Assembly: GCA_001898405.1 (NCBI GenBank)
Contig: MKTW01000002.1
Span: 618,175 to 682,174, forward strand
Direction: 5' to 3'
Length of the DNA stretch: 64,000 nt
Source of the DNA: Sphingobacteriales bacterium 44-61
Lineage (GTDB): Bacteria > Bacteroidota > Bacteroidia > Chitinophagales > Chitinophagaceae
Shown: positions 18,239-28,475 of the stretch, one piece after another
Numbering within the stretch: position 1 is the stretch's first letter
Layout of the letters: every line of letters starts with the position of its first letter
Program-made: the position numbers and the translations under genes
The notes under the pieces: generated by a model
What the model saw: the letters and a program-made list of their open reading frames with translations, nothing else
Databases searched by the model: none
What the model was told of the DNA's origin: nothing

Positions 18239-19954
18239 ATGGGAGATCCTCAACAGCAAAAGCAGGAAAAGCTTCCGCCTGATCACGGATTCGACGCCAT
18301 TGTTGTTGGCTCTGGCATCAGTGGAGGATGGGCGGCAAAAGAACTTTGCGAAAAAGGCCTGAAAACGCTTTTGCTTGAAAGAGGCCGTCAAGTCACCCAT
18401 ATCAAAGATTATCCCACCGCACCTTTACCACCCTGGGAATTTGCCCATCGCCTTAATCATACCAATGCAGAAAAAGCACACGATCCAATAAGGTCCGGCG
18501 CTTCAGATGAAGCCACTGCCCTGTTCTATGCCAGTGATACAGAACATCCGTACATACAGGAAAAACCTTTTAACTGGATCAGGGGATACCAGCTCGGCGG
18601 CCGTTCACTTACCTGGGGCCGGCAATGTTACCGGTATAATGAGATGGATTTCGAAGCAAACCTGAAAGACGGGATCGCAGTGGACTGGCCTATCCGGTAT
18701 AAGGATATCGAGCCCTGGTACACTTATGTTGAAAAATTCGTTGGGATAAGTGGCCGTAAAGAAGGGTTGAGCCAACTTCCGGATGGAGAATTTCTTCCGC
18801 CGATGGACCTTAACTGTGTGGAAGAATATATGGCCGGACATCTTCAGCAAAAATATAATGATCGCATACTGACGATCGGCAGGGTAGCCAATCTCAGCAA
18901 AGGATGGAACGGACGCGGCCCATGCCAGTACAGGAATCTTTGTGCCAGGGGTTGCCCGTTCAGCGGCTATTTCAGCAGCAATGCCGCCACACTGCCTGTT
19001 GCTGAAGCCACCGGTAATCTCACCACTGTTACCGACGCCATAGTTGTTGAAGTATTATTTGATGAAAAGAATAACCGCGCCTCAGGCGTACGTGTGATAA
19101 ATGCGCATACCAAACAGGTGACGGACTATTTCGCGAAGATCATTTTCCTGAATGCATCAACCATTGCTACTGCGTCTATACTGCTCAATTCGAAATCCAA
19201 CCGGTTCCCGACCGGTCTGGGAAATTCAAGCGGTCAGATTGGTCTTAACCTGATGGACCATTTCACCGGCACGGGTGCAGAAGGCGAATTGGACAAATTC
19301 AACGATCAGTATTATTATGGCCGGAGGCCTGTAGGTTTTTATATCCCCCGCTTCCGTAATATTTCAGCAGCTACGCAACAAAAGAATTATATCCGTGGCT
19401 TTGGTATACAGGGTATGGGCGAAAGAGCTTCCTGGCGTGAACAGGGCCAGAAAATTGCCGGCTTTGGAAAGAATTTCAAAGACAAACTGCTGCAACCCGG
19501 TCCCTGGAAAATATGGATGGGAGGATGGGGCGAAACACTTCCCTATGAAACCAATAAAGTAACGCTTGATAACGAAAAGAAGGATCAATGGGGCATCCCG
19601 CTTACAAAGATCCATTACGAATATCATGATAACGAAGAAGCCATGCGGAAAGACATCCTTGCGAGCATCGAGGAAATGCTGGGTTCTGCAGGGTTCAAAA
19701 ATATCAACTCCTACAGCTATCTCCATCCCGGCGGGTCCGCTGTGCATGAAATGGGAACGGCAAGGATGGGGCGCGATCCAAAAACATCTGTACTCAATGG
19801 CTTTAACCAGATGCACGATGTTAAGAATGTATTCATTACAGATGGCAGTTGCATGACATCCTCCGGCACCTCCAACCCTTCTTTAACTTATATGGCCCTC
19901 ACAGCAAGGGCATGCGATTATGCCGTTGCCGAACTTAAAAAAGGAAATATCTGA
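18239..19954 (+). CDS. GMC-family FAD-dependent oxidoreductase (large subunit)
   Basis: The 571-residue flavoprotein has an FAD-binding GxGxxG motif (VVGSGISGG, Gly24/26/29) with a downstream LLLERG acidic strand end, and the C-terminal GMC signature HEMGTARMG with candidate catalytic His503 followed by SNPSLTYMALTARA. It lacks its own Tat signal, fitting co-export with the leader-bearing subunit encoded just upstream. Such pairs oxidise sugars, sugar acids or polyols in the periplasm; the substrate is unknown here. A cysteine-rich segment (CQYRNLCARGC, about residues 224-240) resembles that seen in gluconate/sorbitol dehydrogenase-like members. Confidence 0.9.
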   Translation: MGDPQQQKQEKLPPDHGFDAIVVGSGISGGWAAKELCEKGLKTLLLERGRQVTHIKDYPTAPLPPWEFAHRLNHTNAEKAHDPIRSGASDEATALFYASDTEHPYIQEKPFNWIRGYQLGGRSLTWGRQCYRYNEMDFEANLKDGIAVDWPIRYKDIEPWYTYVEKFVGISGRKEGLSQLPDGEFLPPMDLNCVEEYMAGHLQQKYNDRILTIGRVANLSKGWNGRGPCQYRNLCARGCPFSGYFSSNAATLPVAEATGNLTTVTDAIVVEVLFDEKNNRASGVRVINAHTKQVTDYFAKIIFLNASTIATASILLNSKSNRFPTGLGNSSGQIGLNLMDHFTGTGAEGELDKFNDQYYYGRRPVGFYIPRFRNISAATQQKNYIRGFGIQGMGERASWREQGQKIAGFGKNFKDKLLQPGPWKIWMGGWGETLPYETNKVTLDNEKKDQWGIPLTKIHYEYHDNEEAMRKDILASIEEMLGSAGFKNINSYSYLHPGGSAVHEMGTARMGRDPKTSVLNGFNQMHDVKNVFITDGSCMTSSGTSNPSLTYMALTARACDYAVAELKKGNI

Positions 19955-19968
19955 CAGGATGATTAAAC

Positions 19969-19987
19969 GGTGTTCATTGTGAACACC
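19969..19987. terminator. Hairpin between convergent genes
   Basis: A perfect 8-bp stem (GGTGTTCA / TGAACACC, loop TTG) is followed on the plus strand by TGTCATTTTAATT. It lies just after the GMC gene and before the end of the convergent GT-C gene, so it may stop transcription from one or both sides. The T-run is weak. Confidence 0.5.
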
Positions 19988-19989
19988 TG

Positions 19990-21438
19990 TCATTTTAATT
20001 GCATCAATGTATAATCAGGTCCGAACGACTGTATTTCCTTATAATGCTCCCGGATATATTGATCAAGCAGTTCCACATGTGTGTCTATAGACGACTGGTT
20101 CGGCTCATTGAATTCGGTATTCAACAGCAATACATATTCTACCTTTCCCGTTTGCAGTTCTTGCACGATCTGCTGCTGAACATCAGCTGTGGTTACCTGG
20201 CCGGGATGAAGCTCCTGGTAATAGGTCATCACACGGTCAACAAAAAAATAGAACATCACCGGGTTATAAGCTACCCTATCATGATTCTTCACGCCAAAAT
20301 AAAACGACGAATTATGATGTTGCCGGATAAATGAAATGATCTCATTCTCCGCCGGTTCATTCATACAAACCTCCGTGTATCCATATTTCCTGAGATCCGG
20401 CAGTGTCCGGTTCACGAAGAAATTCAATTTATATAAAGAGAAAAGGAACAACAATATTACAGGCGATGCAACGATCCATTTCAGCCATCCCGCGTTCTTG
20501 GCAATCGCAACCACGAAAAGGCAAAGCAGGAAAATGATCATTACGACGTTGGCATAAGATGACCGCACCACGAATTTATAGGTCATTAATCCTGCAAAAA
20601 GCGCCATGAAAACGATAAGCGGGTCATTCTTTTTTCTTCGGTCAAAAGAAAGTATGGCAGTATAGATCAATGCCAGGGCAATAGCCAGGATCGCCAATGG
20701 TACGTACGAGGTGAATTTATCAATATGAGGCAGCGGTAACCGCCGGTGAGCCGGGTATACGTTCACAGGAAAATCAATCAGGCACTCATATAAATTCCTG
20801 AACCCACAAAGCCAGCCCAGAAGAAGCACCGCAACGATGCCGACAAACAACTGCTTGCTGAGCAGGCTGACCGTATGCTTGCGTGAGATCTCCTTACGGG
20901 GAATTCGCAAGAGATCAGTAATTGCCAGCGATGCAACAAGGAACAGGCCAACTTCAAATTTGGTGAATACAGAAAGCACGGCCAGCAATGCACAAAGCCA
21001 TAAACGTTCCTTCCTGTAGAAATAATAGGCTGCAAGGGCTAATAATACTGCAAGAAAAATGGGATAAAGTGCAATGCCCGATGAAAATATTACAGCCAGC
21101 AAACCTGCAGCCAGGAGATTTTGCTGGTATGATGGAATACCCGGCCTCTCGGCACGGATAATGCGGACAGCCGTATAAACACACAATACCTTTACCAGGA
21201 AATCAAGCAGGCGCAGCATCATTAAACTGTCAGAGATCTTCAGGAAGCCTGCATGCAGGAAGAACTGAAAAGGAGTATAGATAAGCCAGAACTTTTTGTA
21301 AGGCCACTCCCCTTGCAGTATCCTTTTGGAAGCAACAGCCGAGATCCCCTCATCATACAAGCTTGACTTTTGCAGGACTAATACAAAGCCGGCAGCCAGA
21401 ACAGCGAGAATAAGCAGGTAGGTCGATTTTTTCAGCAT
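19990..21438 (-). CDS. GT-C type membrane glycosyltransferase-like protein
   Basis: This 482-residue protein has about 10-11 membrane helices and a soluble C-terminal domain (from about 375). The first periplasmic loop contains an acidic YDEG pair (Asp29/Glu30), as in GT39/GT83-like GT-C enzymes that use polyprenyl-phosphate sugars, followed by GEWPYKKFWLIYTPFQFFLHAG. The exact family is not recognised. It would add a sugar to a lipid-linked or protein acceptor at the outer face of the inner membrane; this is inferred. It stands alone on the minus strand, downstream of the giant T9SS protein gene after a terminator. Confidence 0.7.
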   Translation of the reverse strand: MLKKSTYLLILAVLAAGFVLVLQKSSLYDEGISAVASKRILQGEWPYKKFWLIYTPFQFFLHAGFLKISDSLMMLRLLDFLVKVLCVYTAVRIIRAERPGIPSYQQNLLAAGLLAVIFSSGIALYPIFLAVLLALAAYYFYRKERLWLCALLAVLSVFTKFEVGLFLVASLAITDLLRIPRKEISRKHTVSLLSKQLFVGIVAVLLLGWLCGFRNLYECLIDFPVNVYPAHRRLPLPHIDKFTSYVPLAILAIALALIYTAILSFDRRKKNDPLIVFMALFAGLMTYKFVVRSSYANVVMIIFLLCLFVVAIAKNAGWLKWIVASPVILLFLFSLYKLNFFVNRTLPDLRKYGYTEVCMNEPAENEIISFIRQHHNSSFYFGVKNHDRVAYNPVMFYFFVDRVMTYYQELHPGQVTTADVQQQIVQELQTGKVEYVLLLNTEFNEPNQSSIDTHVELLDQYIREHYKEIQSFGPDYTLMQLK

Positions 21439-21560
21439 AGAGGGCGGTTGACAGCCTGTCTTTTACAAGAATCAGTGCCGGATCCTGTGATCCGGTTTCC
21501 GGGACCCAAGATAAGCGTTTACTTTTTTGCATCAAAGCAAAACAGGGAACTGATACCGGC

Positions 21561-21594
21561 AAAAAAAGAGGCTTAACTTTCGTTAAGCCTCTTT
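21561..21594 (-). terminator. Rho-independent terminator of the 2285-residue protein gene
   Basis: On the minus strand a 10-bp stem (GAGGCTTAAC / GTTAAGCCTC, extended by AAA/TTT, 4-nt loop) ends in a run of seven T (complement of 21561-21567). It lies 24 bp past the stop at 21618, which is ideal spacing. Confidence 0.9.
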
Positions 21595-21617
21595 GGTATG
21601 AAAGACCCTTAGTCTAA

Positions 21618-24600
21618 TCAATTCTTCATCAGTTTAAATGACTTCGTCGTTGCGCTTGTTCTCAGGCTGAGAATATACATTCCTCTTGGCAGGTTCGCTG
21701 TGCTTGCAGGGAGTTTGTAGATGTACTCACCTTTAGTCACATCACCCAGCACTTGAGTGTATAGTGTGCGGCCGGAATAGTCGCTCAGAACCAATACAGC
21801 TTTTGTCACTTTTTCCGCGATTTTCACTTTCACTGATACTGTATTCACGAACGGATTCGGATAAGCGTTCACGGAAGTTTCCAGTATAGCCTGCTCAATC
21901 TCGCTTGTCTCAACTGCAGCTGGTGCAGCCTGAACAGAAATTGCCGGAGCAGCTACGCCTCTATTGGAACCTGTTCCGAGGGCCATCAATCCTGATGGAA
22001 CGTCTTCGTTGATAGTCGTTGCATTATAAGACTCGATCACCAGTGCACCGATATAACCGAATGTTGAAACACCACCGGATGCGTTGATCGTGATCAGCAC
22101 AGATCCGTTTTCATCGGCTTTCACACCTGTTATCTTCGCTGTTTGTGAGATGTTGTTGGCAGCATTCAGTGAAGTCATCTTATCACCGATACGGTAAACT
22201 GAAGTTCTGTCTACTGTAGCACCACCTACATCACGGCTTGCAAAGAATGTGAAGTTGTAAGTCTTAGCCTGGTTCAGACCATCGATCCGCAGCATACCGG
22301 TTCCGCTGATATCCAACCACCATGTTTGTTTGATCACATTGTCAGGGTAAACACCACTGTTGTTTCCGGTGTTCATACCGCTTGGGTTGGTACCGCTGAA
22401 TCCTTTACCAACAACTGTCATGTTAATTCCGGTCGGGTTGCTGGACTCATCTTTCATGTTTGCATAAACATCATCTTCTACAGGAGCGCCGTTCGTGTTG
22501 TTCCATGGAGCACCAGCCGGGCTGTCAGCATTGAAGTTGATGTATACAGCGTTATCAAGCGTTGAAGTAGCTGCGATATTGCTGTAAGCTGAGTACTCAG
22601 GTGATTTCTTCGCTCTTACTTTATAGTAATAGATAGTACCAGGAGTCGGTGTTGCGTCTTCATACGCTGTCACATTAGTGGCAGTAGTATACAACAACTG
22701 GTATCCTGAACTTTGAGATGTAGAACGATAGATCTCGAATCCATCTTCACCTGATGATTTATCAGACCAGTTCAATTGGATAGCTGTTTTGGACTTCGCA
22801 AGGGCAACCAGGCCAGTCGGAGCCAGAGGAATACCATTGTCAAAGTAAGACTCAACCACCAGGGCATTCAGGTAAGCATAAGCAGAACCTGAACCTCTCT
22901 GAACTGTAAACTCGATCTGTCCGGACCCATCAGCTGTTACACCTGTGATCTGTACAGTGTTTCTTGTATTGCTGGCTGCGTTCAGGGTTACTGACTGACC
23001 GGCATAAGAGTAAACAGTATTTCTGTTATCATTCGCACCTGCACGGCTTCCGAAGAATACGAGATTGTACTTGATACCGGGGGCTGTAGACAGACCGGTG
23101 AGGCGTACTCTCTTCGTACTTGTAGAAGCTGTCCAGTAAGCAGTTTGCATTACATCATCAGGGAACACGCCGCTGTTGTTACCGGTTACAGCACCTACGT
23201 TGTTGGCATCATCCCATCCATCTACAAGGGTAATACCTACTGCAGTGGCTGTTCCTGCATTATCAACCATATTGGTGAGCGTCCTTCCTGCGAGCGGAGT
23301 AGCGTTAAAGCTATTCCATGGAGAAGCTACAGGCTGTACAGCATTGAAGTTCACCATGATCTTGGTAATATCCTTATCAAGAACTGTCAGTGAAACCACT
23401 TTGCTGGTTGAAGCACCATGGCTGTCTGTAGCAGTTACAGTGATATCGAATGAACCAGTTACATTACCCGGAGCAAACTGGATCGATCCGTCTCCACCGT
23501 TTGAGGTAAAGGTTGCGAAGGCTGGCAGATTTGCCACGCTGAGCGTGATCGCATCACCAGGTTCGTCAGTTGCTGAAATGTTGGCGCTTACTGTCTGCTG
23601 TGTTTTCATGCTTACAGTTGCAGGCACTGTCAGTTGCGGAGCAACATTCGGTACTGCAATAGAAACTGTATCAGAATACGGCGCTGCACCAGCCAGGTTG
23701 ATCGCGCGAACAGTATAGTAATAAGTAGTGCTTCCTGTTACTGTTTGATCATTGTATTGTGTTTGATCAATGATATTGGTTGCACCTGTGTTGATCAGTG
23801 TATAAGGTCCGGCAATGTTGGTAGCTCTGTACACTTCATAACCGTTCTCGTTGTATGCTGCGTCTACCCAGTTCAATTGAACTGCATTACTAGCCATAGT
23901 AGCAGACAGGTTCCTTGCTTTAACAGGAGCTGTGCCGTCATCAAAGACTGTCTCGATCACCATAGCATTCAGGTAACCATAAGCTGCACCGCTTCCTGCA
24001 GTCAGTGTCAGGGTAAGGTTACCGCTGGCATCTGCTACCATATTGCTCAGGCTTACTGTATTCCTGGAATTGCTTGCAGCATTCAGGCTTACAGAGTTAC
24101 CATTGATCGTGTATACGCTGGTGCGGTTGTCTGTTACACCTGCACGGCTTCCGAAGAAGGTGAAGTTTGCTTTCTTACCTGCACCCAGACCGCTGATACG
24201 GATCGTTTGAGGTGTAGTAGTGGTATAGTAAGCACTAACCATTACAGGATCAGGATATACACCTGAGTTGTTACCAGTGCTCACACCAAGGTTGTTCGAG
24301 CCATTACCGATTCCAAGCCAGTTGCTGGTGATCTCCAGGCCTACTGTGCTGGTAGCACCGGTTTCATCTTTCAGGCTCAGGAATTTGTCGCCCAGTGCAG
24401 GATTGTTCTTATTGGTATTGTTCCATGGAGCAGCAGCCTGGTTGGTACCATCATTGAAGCTCACATAGATCTTCCTGTTCGGGTTAACGTTGTTTACAGT
24501 GATGCTGAATGATTTAACATCCTGACCACCGTTACCGTCATTTACAGTAGCTGTTACATTATATACACCATTATCTGCATAACCAGGAGCAACAGTCAGT

Positions 24601-27600
24601 TGTGCCTGACCTGAAGTCTGGTCAACTGTTACGAATGAAGGCAGACCCACAAATGACCATGTCAGTACGTCTGCAGCATTCTGATCAGTTGCAGTAAGTG
24701 TTACCTGTGTGGTCTGCTGCTCATTAACAGACAGATTGTTCACAGTTCCGATCGCAGGCAGATAGTTATCGTTCACCAGCATGTTAAAGCTCAGGCTGCT
24801 GGATCCTGAATGCTGATCAGTTACCTGTATGGTGATATTATTGTAAGCACCTTGCTGCAGAGCAGTCGGGTTATTGAAAGTAATTACACCCGTACCATTG
24901 CCTGTTGGAGTATAGGTCGCAAATCCAGGCAGGTTAGTTACCTGTATATCCAGTGTTTCAGGATCCAGGTCTGTAGCCTGCACATTGATCTGCAGTTGTG
25001 TAGCATACCTCATGGTCTGGTTGCTGATAGCAGCGAGTACCGGAATGTTGTTGCCGGTCTTGGCACTGTCTTCAGCTGTGTAAGCAGAATTACCACCTAC
25101 GCCTACTGCACGCAGTTTATAATAATGGATGGCATTTGCAAACAGGCCGGTGTCAACAAACGATGTTGTGTTGGCAGGCAGTTTTGTATACAGTACATAG
25201 TTTGCATTACCATTGTTTGAACGGTAAAGTTCAAATCCTGTTTCGTTGGTTGAATTGTCGTTCCAGGTAACATTGATGCTTGAAGTAGAAGCACCACTTG
25301 CCAGGAGGTTGGACGGAGCAGCAGGAACAGGAGGCAATGCCTGTGTTGTAGCATTAGGCAAAGGCATGCCCAGCACGCTTGCAGGGATGACCTGTTTAGC
25401 AATGCCGCTTCCGCTCGGGCCCTGATAGCTAACGGTGAGTATCTGATCACCACCAGCTTCAAAGAAGCCAACATAGATCGGATACATACCAACAGCCAGT
25501 GATTTTGTTCCGCTCTTCTCTGTATTACCATGCAGGCCATCATTGTTCACCACACGATTTGAAGTGCTGGTTCCGCCTATATAAAGTACAGAACCGTCAT
25601 CAGATGAAGTATAGAATGTATACGTTCCGGCTTTAGTGATATTAATATAACCGGAGAGCCATACCGCAAAGTTGTCTGCGCGGTCAGCCATGGCAATATT
25701 AAAGTTTGTTGTGCGGCCGGTCTTTTTGGGATTTGCTGTAGTGAATGCAGGGACTGCGCTCATACCATCAATCTCATAATACTTGTAATCGACACCGCTT
25801 CCGATGGCACCGAATGCAGACTCACCGTACTGGCCGATTGCACGAACATTATAATAGTAAGTAGTGCTGGCCTGCAGACCTACGCTGTCAACGAAGCTTG
25901 TGGCATTCGCTCCTACAGTACCTACAGTTACAAATCCTGTCATCTGATCAGTAGATCTCCAGATCTCGAATCCTGATTCGTTATTGCTGTTATCAGTCCA
26001 GCTAACATTGATCTGTTTGAAAGAAACGGCTGAAGCGGCAATATTGGAAGGAGCTACAGGAGCTGAACCATTGTTTACAGGTGCATCAGCGAAAGCAGAA
26101 GCAGGGATTACTGAATAGCTGGTACCAGAACTTGGAGTTCTCCATGATACAGTCATGGCCTCACCACCACCTTGCTCATAGAACGCAATGGCGATCGGGT
26201 ATGTACCTGCAGCCAGGTTCTTTACTGAAGATGTTGCATCCTGGGTACCGTGCAAGCCATCATTGTTCACTGTCGGCGTTCCGGAGAAGCTGTAAGGAGA
26301 AGTTGTGCCGTTCAATGGTCCGAGCCACAGGCGGCTGCCATCATCGGAATTTGTTCTGAAATAATAATTACCTGATACAGGAATATTGATATAGCCTTCC
26401 CACAGGAATGCGAAATTGTCATTCTGTGTTCTTGGAGTCAAAGCCACTGTCTGCATCACACCTGTAGCAACAGGAGTGAGTGTTGTAAAGTTTGGCAGAT
26501 TATTCCAGGTACCAGTGAAAGTATAATACTTATAAGGCAGACCTTTCAACAATGCCTGTCCTGTAACCTGGTTACTGAACGGAGACACGTTATTGGCAAG
26601 ATCACGCGCTTTGATAGAGAAGTTATAGTTCTGGCCAGTGGTAAGACTGTACACAACGAACGTAGTATCATCTGTTACATATGATTTCTGCCCGTTGATA
26701 TAGACATCATACTTGTTAACACCTACATCATCCGTTGCAGGAGACCATGCCAGGCTGATAGAACTACGTGTGCTGTTAGTAATGCGCAGGTTCTGCGGAG
26801 CAGCTGGCGGAACCTGATCGAAATCAGTTTTGCCGCTTGCTACATTTGAAGCATTGGCAGCGCCGGTTCCGTTTACTGCACGTACCTTATAATAATAAGT
26901 GCTACCCGCATTCAGACCAGTAATCGTATGAGTGATCACGTTGGCATCTTTCATTGCCACCAGCGTATAAGGGCCGGAAGCCTGAGATGCCTGGTAAACT
27001 TCAAAATTGGTTTCGTTGAATTGAGGATTGGGGTTTTCACTCCAGTCGAGCCTCAATGAAGTTTTTGAAATAGTAGAAACGATCAGGTTACCGGCAGGAT
27101 CAGGTTTGTTAGGACCATTTGCATCAATAACCGTGAATGGAGAAGAGAACTCACTGTTGCATCCGTATACTTCGGTTACACGCACCTTATAATCACCGGC
27201 AGCAGTGGCTTTATATGTATTTGTAGTGCTCAGTGTAGTAGCATTGTCAACTTTCTGCCAGAGGTAATTTGCATAGCCGGTAGGAACAGAAAGTGTAACG
27301 CCGCCTTCTTCATCCAGTGCAGGAAGCACTTTGCTCTGCAACCCTGAAACAACGATAGAAGGAGGAACGGTCGGGTCTTTCATTTTCACTACCACAGGAA
27401 CAGGAGACCAGTCAGACCAGTTGCTTCCCCTTCTCACACGCGCAGAATAAGTACCCAGTTGAGTAACCTGCAGCGTGTTGGAAGTAGCTCCGGGGATCAC
27501 ATCATCACCTTTTTTCCATTGGTATTCACTCATCCCTGGTGTCAGGCCCAGCGTGGTGGAGATCGTTTCACCAGGACAGAATTCAGCTTTTCCAAACAGC

Positions 27601-28475
27601 GGCCAGGGGTTGGCTTTGTTGGCTTTGGACACAAAAGGCCAGAAACCAGGTTCCTGCCAAACTGTATTCCATACACCGTGAGAAAGGTTGGGATATTCTG
27701 TATAACTGTAATTGGAGCCTGCTGCCAGGTAAGCATCACGTACTTCACGTGCAGCACCTGGTGTAGGAGAACCATCCAACCCGCCCTGGAAATTCCAGAT
27801 AGGGGTAAATTTCAATTTATTGATGTAGTCAGATCCTTTGAAGGTCAGTTCCGCAGAAGACATTGGCATTACAGCCGCATAATAAGTGGGAAACAGGTTC
27901 GCACTCAACCAGCATGCCTGACCACCACCGGAAAGACCATTGTTGATCACGCGGAAGGGATCCACTTTGTTATTTGCGATCAGGTAATCGATGATCTCTG
28001 CTATAAATGGAAAACCATTGCCACCCCATGAGCTCATGCTCTGACCGGCAATGATAAAACCATCGAATTGACCATTGTCAACCGCAGCGGCGAAAATCTG
28101 GCCGCCATGGTACAACTGGAATTCGTTATCATAAATATTGCCCTGGTTGCCTTCGCCCACACCATGGTAAAATACCAATATGGGATATTTTTTCCCATCA
28201 TTTGCGGTAGTATAGGACTTTGGAAATTTTATCCGGAAAGGAAATCCCTTCCAGATATAACACTTGTACGAATCAGTGTTCCAGTTAAGCCTTTTCGTCC
28301 TTACCCATTTCCCCATCTGGCCATAAGCAGGTTGTGTTGGAGGTGCACTGGAATTGTAGGTAATAACAGGATCACTGGGATCGATCACGCTCTGTGCGTT
28401 CGCGCCCAATCCCCAAAAACCTACAAGCAGCAGCAATAGTGCAAAGCCGAAAATTTTGGCAACTTTAGTTTTCAT
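21618..28475 (-). CDS. 2285-residue T9SS-secreted hydrolase/FN3/PA14 multidomain protein
   Basis: A signal peptide (residues 1-28, GLGANAQ) leads to an alpha/beta-hydrolase head (about 60-290) with FYHGVGEG, nucleophile motif NNGLSGGG (Ser182) and NLSHGVW (His266). Then come two Ig-like segments (295-450), FN3 domains (about 455-550, 557-640, 806-890, 1052-1140, 1517-1608, 1883-1970), two PA14-type domains (645-800 and 895-1035, both with NNDGLHG), cadherin/PIG-like repeats (1143-1328, 1612-1700), three copies of an unnamed module (1335-1512, 1703-1880, 1975-2150) and a T9SS type A sorting domain (2201-2285, AYPNPF...GMYILSL). It is expected on the cell surface or released, acting on and binding polysaccharide; the substrate is unknown. 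The hydrolase head is like that of the protein at 1-4769. Confidence 0.92.
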   Translation of the reverse strand: MKTKVAKIFGFALLLLLVGFWGLGANAQSVIDPSDPVITYNSSAPPTQPAYGQMGKWVRTKRLNWNTDSYKCYIWKGFPFRIKFPKSYTTANDGKKYPILVFYHGVGEGNQGNIYDNEFQLYHGGQIFAAAVDNGQFDGFIIAGQSMSSWGGNGFPFIAEIIDYLIANNKVDPFRVINNGLSGGGQACWLSANLFPTYYAAVMPMSSAELTFKGSDYINKLKFTPIWNFQGGLDGSPTPGAAREVRDAYLAAGSNYSYTEYPNLSHGVWNTVWQEPGFWPFVSKANKANPWPLFGKAEFCPGETISTTLGLTPGMSEYQWKKGDDVIPGATSNTLQVTQLGTYSARVRRGSNWSDWSPVPVVVKMKDPTVPPSIVVSGLQSKVLPALDEEGGVTLSVPTGYANYLWQKVDNATTLSTTNTYKATAAGDYKVRVTEVYGCNSEFSSPFTVIDANGPNKPDPAGNLIVSTISKTSLRLDWSENPNPQFNETNFEVYQASQASGPYTLVAMKDANVITHTITGLNAGSTYYYKVRAVNGTGAANASNVASGKTDFDQVPPAAPQNLRITNSTRSSISLAWSPATDDVGVNKYDVYINGQKSYVTDDTTFVVYSLTTGQNYNFSIKARDLANNVSPFSNQVTGQALLKGLPYKYYTFTGTWNNLPNFTTLTPVATGVMQTVALTPRTQNDNFAFLWEGYINIPVSGNYYFRTNSDDGSRLWLGPLNGTTSPYSFSGTPTVNNDGLHGTQDATSSVKNLAAGTYPIAIAFYEQGGGEAMTVSWRTPSSGTSYSVIPASAFADAPVNNGSAPVAPSNIAASAVSFKQINVSWTDNSNNESGFEIWRSTDQMTGFVTVGTVGANATSFVDSVGLQASTTYYYNVRAIGQYGESAFGAIGSGVDYKYYEIDGMSAVPAFTTANPKKTGRTTNFNIAMADRADNFAVWLSGYINITKAGTYTFYTSSDDGSVLYIGGTSTSNRVVNNDGLHGNTEKSGTKSLAVGMYPIYVGFFEAGGDQILTVSYQGPSGSGIAKQVIPASVLGMPLPNATTQALPPVPAAPSNLLASGASTSSINVTWNDNSTNETGFELYRSNNGNANYVLYTKLPANTTSFVDTGLFANAIHYYKLRAVGVGGNSAYTAEDSAKTGNNIPVLAAISNQTMRYATQLQINVQATDLDPETLDIQVTNLPGFATYTPTGNGTGVITFNNPTALQQGAYNNITIQVTDQHSGSSSLSFNMLVNDNYLPAIGTVNNLSVNEQQTTQVTLTATDQNAADVLTWSFVGLPSFVTVDQTSGQAQLTVAPGYADNGVYNVTATVNDGNGGQDVKSFSITVNNVNPNRKIYVSFNDGTNQAAAPWNNTNKNNPALGDKFLSLKDETGATSTVGLEITSNWLGIGNGSNNLGVSTGNNSGVYPDPVMVSAYYTTTTPQTIRISGLGAGKKANFTFFGSRAGVTDNRTSVYTINGNSVSLNAASNSRNTVSLSNMVADASGNLTLTLTAGSGAAYGYLNAMVIETVFDDGTAPVKARNLSATMASNAVQLNWVDAAYNENGYEVYRATNIAGPYTLINTGATNIIDQTQYNDQTVTGSTTYYYTVRAINLAGAAPYSDTVSIAVPNVAPQLTVPATVSMKTQQTVSANISATDEPGDAITLSVANLPAFATFTSNGGDGSIQFAPGNVTGSFDITVTATDSHGASTSKVVSLTVLDKDITKIMVNFNAVQPVASPWNSFNATPLAGRTLTNMVDNAGTATAVGITLVDGWDDANNVGAVTGNNSGVFPDDVMQTAYWTASTSTKRVRLTGLSTAPGIKYNLVFFGSRAGANDNRNTVYSYAGQSVTLNAASNTRNTVQITGVTADGSGQIEFTVQRGSGSAYAYLNALVVESYFDNGIPLAPTGLVALAKSKTAIQLNWSDKSSGEDGFEIYRSTSQSSGYQLLYTTATNVTAYEDATPTPGTIYYYKVRAKKSPEYSAYSNIAATSTLDNAVYINFNADSPAGAPWNNTNGAPVEDDVYANMKDESSNPTGINMTVVGKGFSGTNPSGMNTGNNSGVYPDNVIKQTWWLDISGTGMLRIDGLNQAKTYNFTFFASRDVGGATVDRTSVYRIGDKMTSLNAANNISQTAKITGVKADENGSVLITINASGGVSTFGYIGALVIESYNATTINEDVPSGLMALGTGSNRGVAAPAISVQAAPAAVETSEIEQAILETSVNAYPNPFVNTVSVKVKIAEKVTKAVLVLSDYSGRTLYTQVLGDVTKGEYIYKLPASTANLPRGMYILSLRTSATTKSFKLMKN
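22026..24473 (-). repeat. Three-copy unnamed ~175-residue module within the T9SS protein
   Basis: Copies are at about 24473-23940, 23369-22836 and 22553-22026. Each starts with a (V/I)xxFN strand and an APWNN-like motif, has TGNNSGV(Y/F)PD in the middle, then FFGSR/FFASR, a DNRTSVY-type segment, LNAASN, and ends YLNA(M/L)V(I/V)E. Copies are divergent in DNA, so this is an old protein-level repeat. FN3 or cadherin-like domains separate the copies. Confidence 0.85.
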
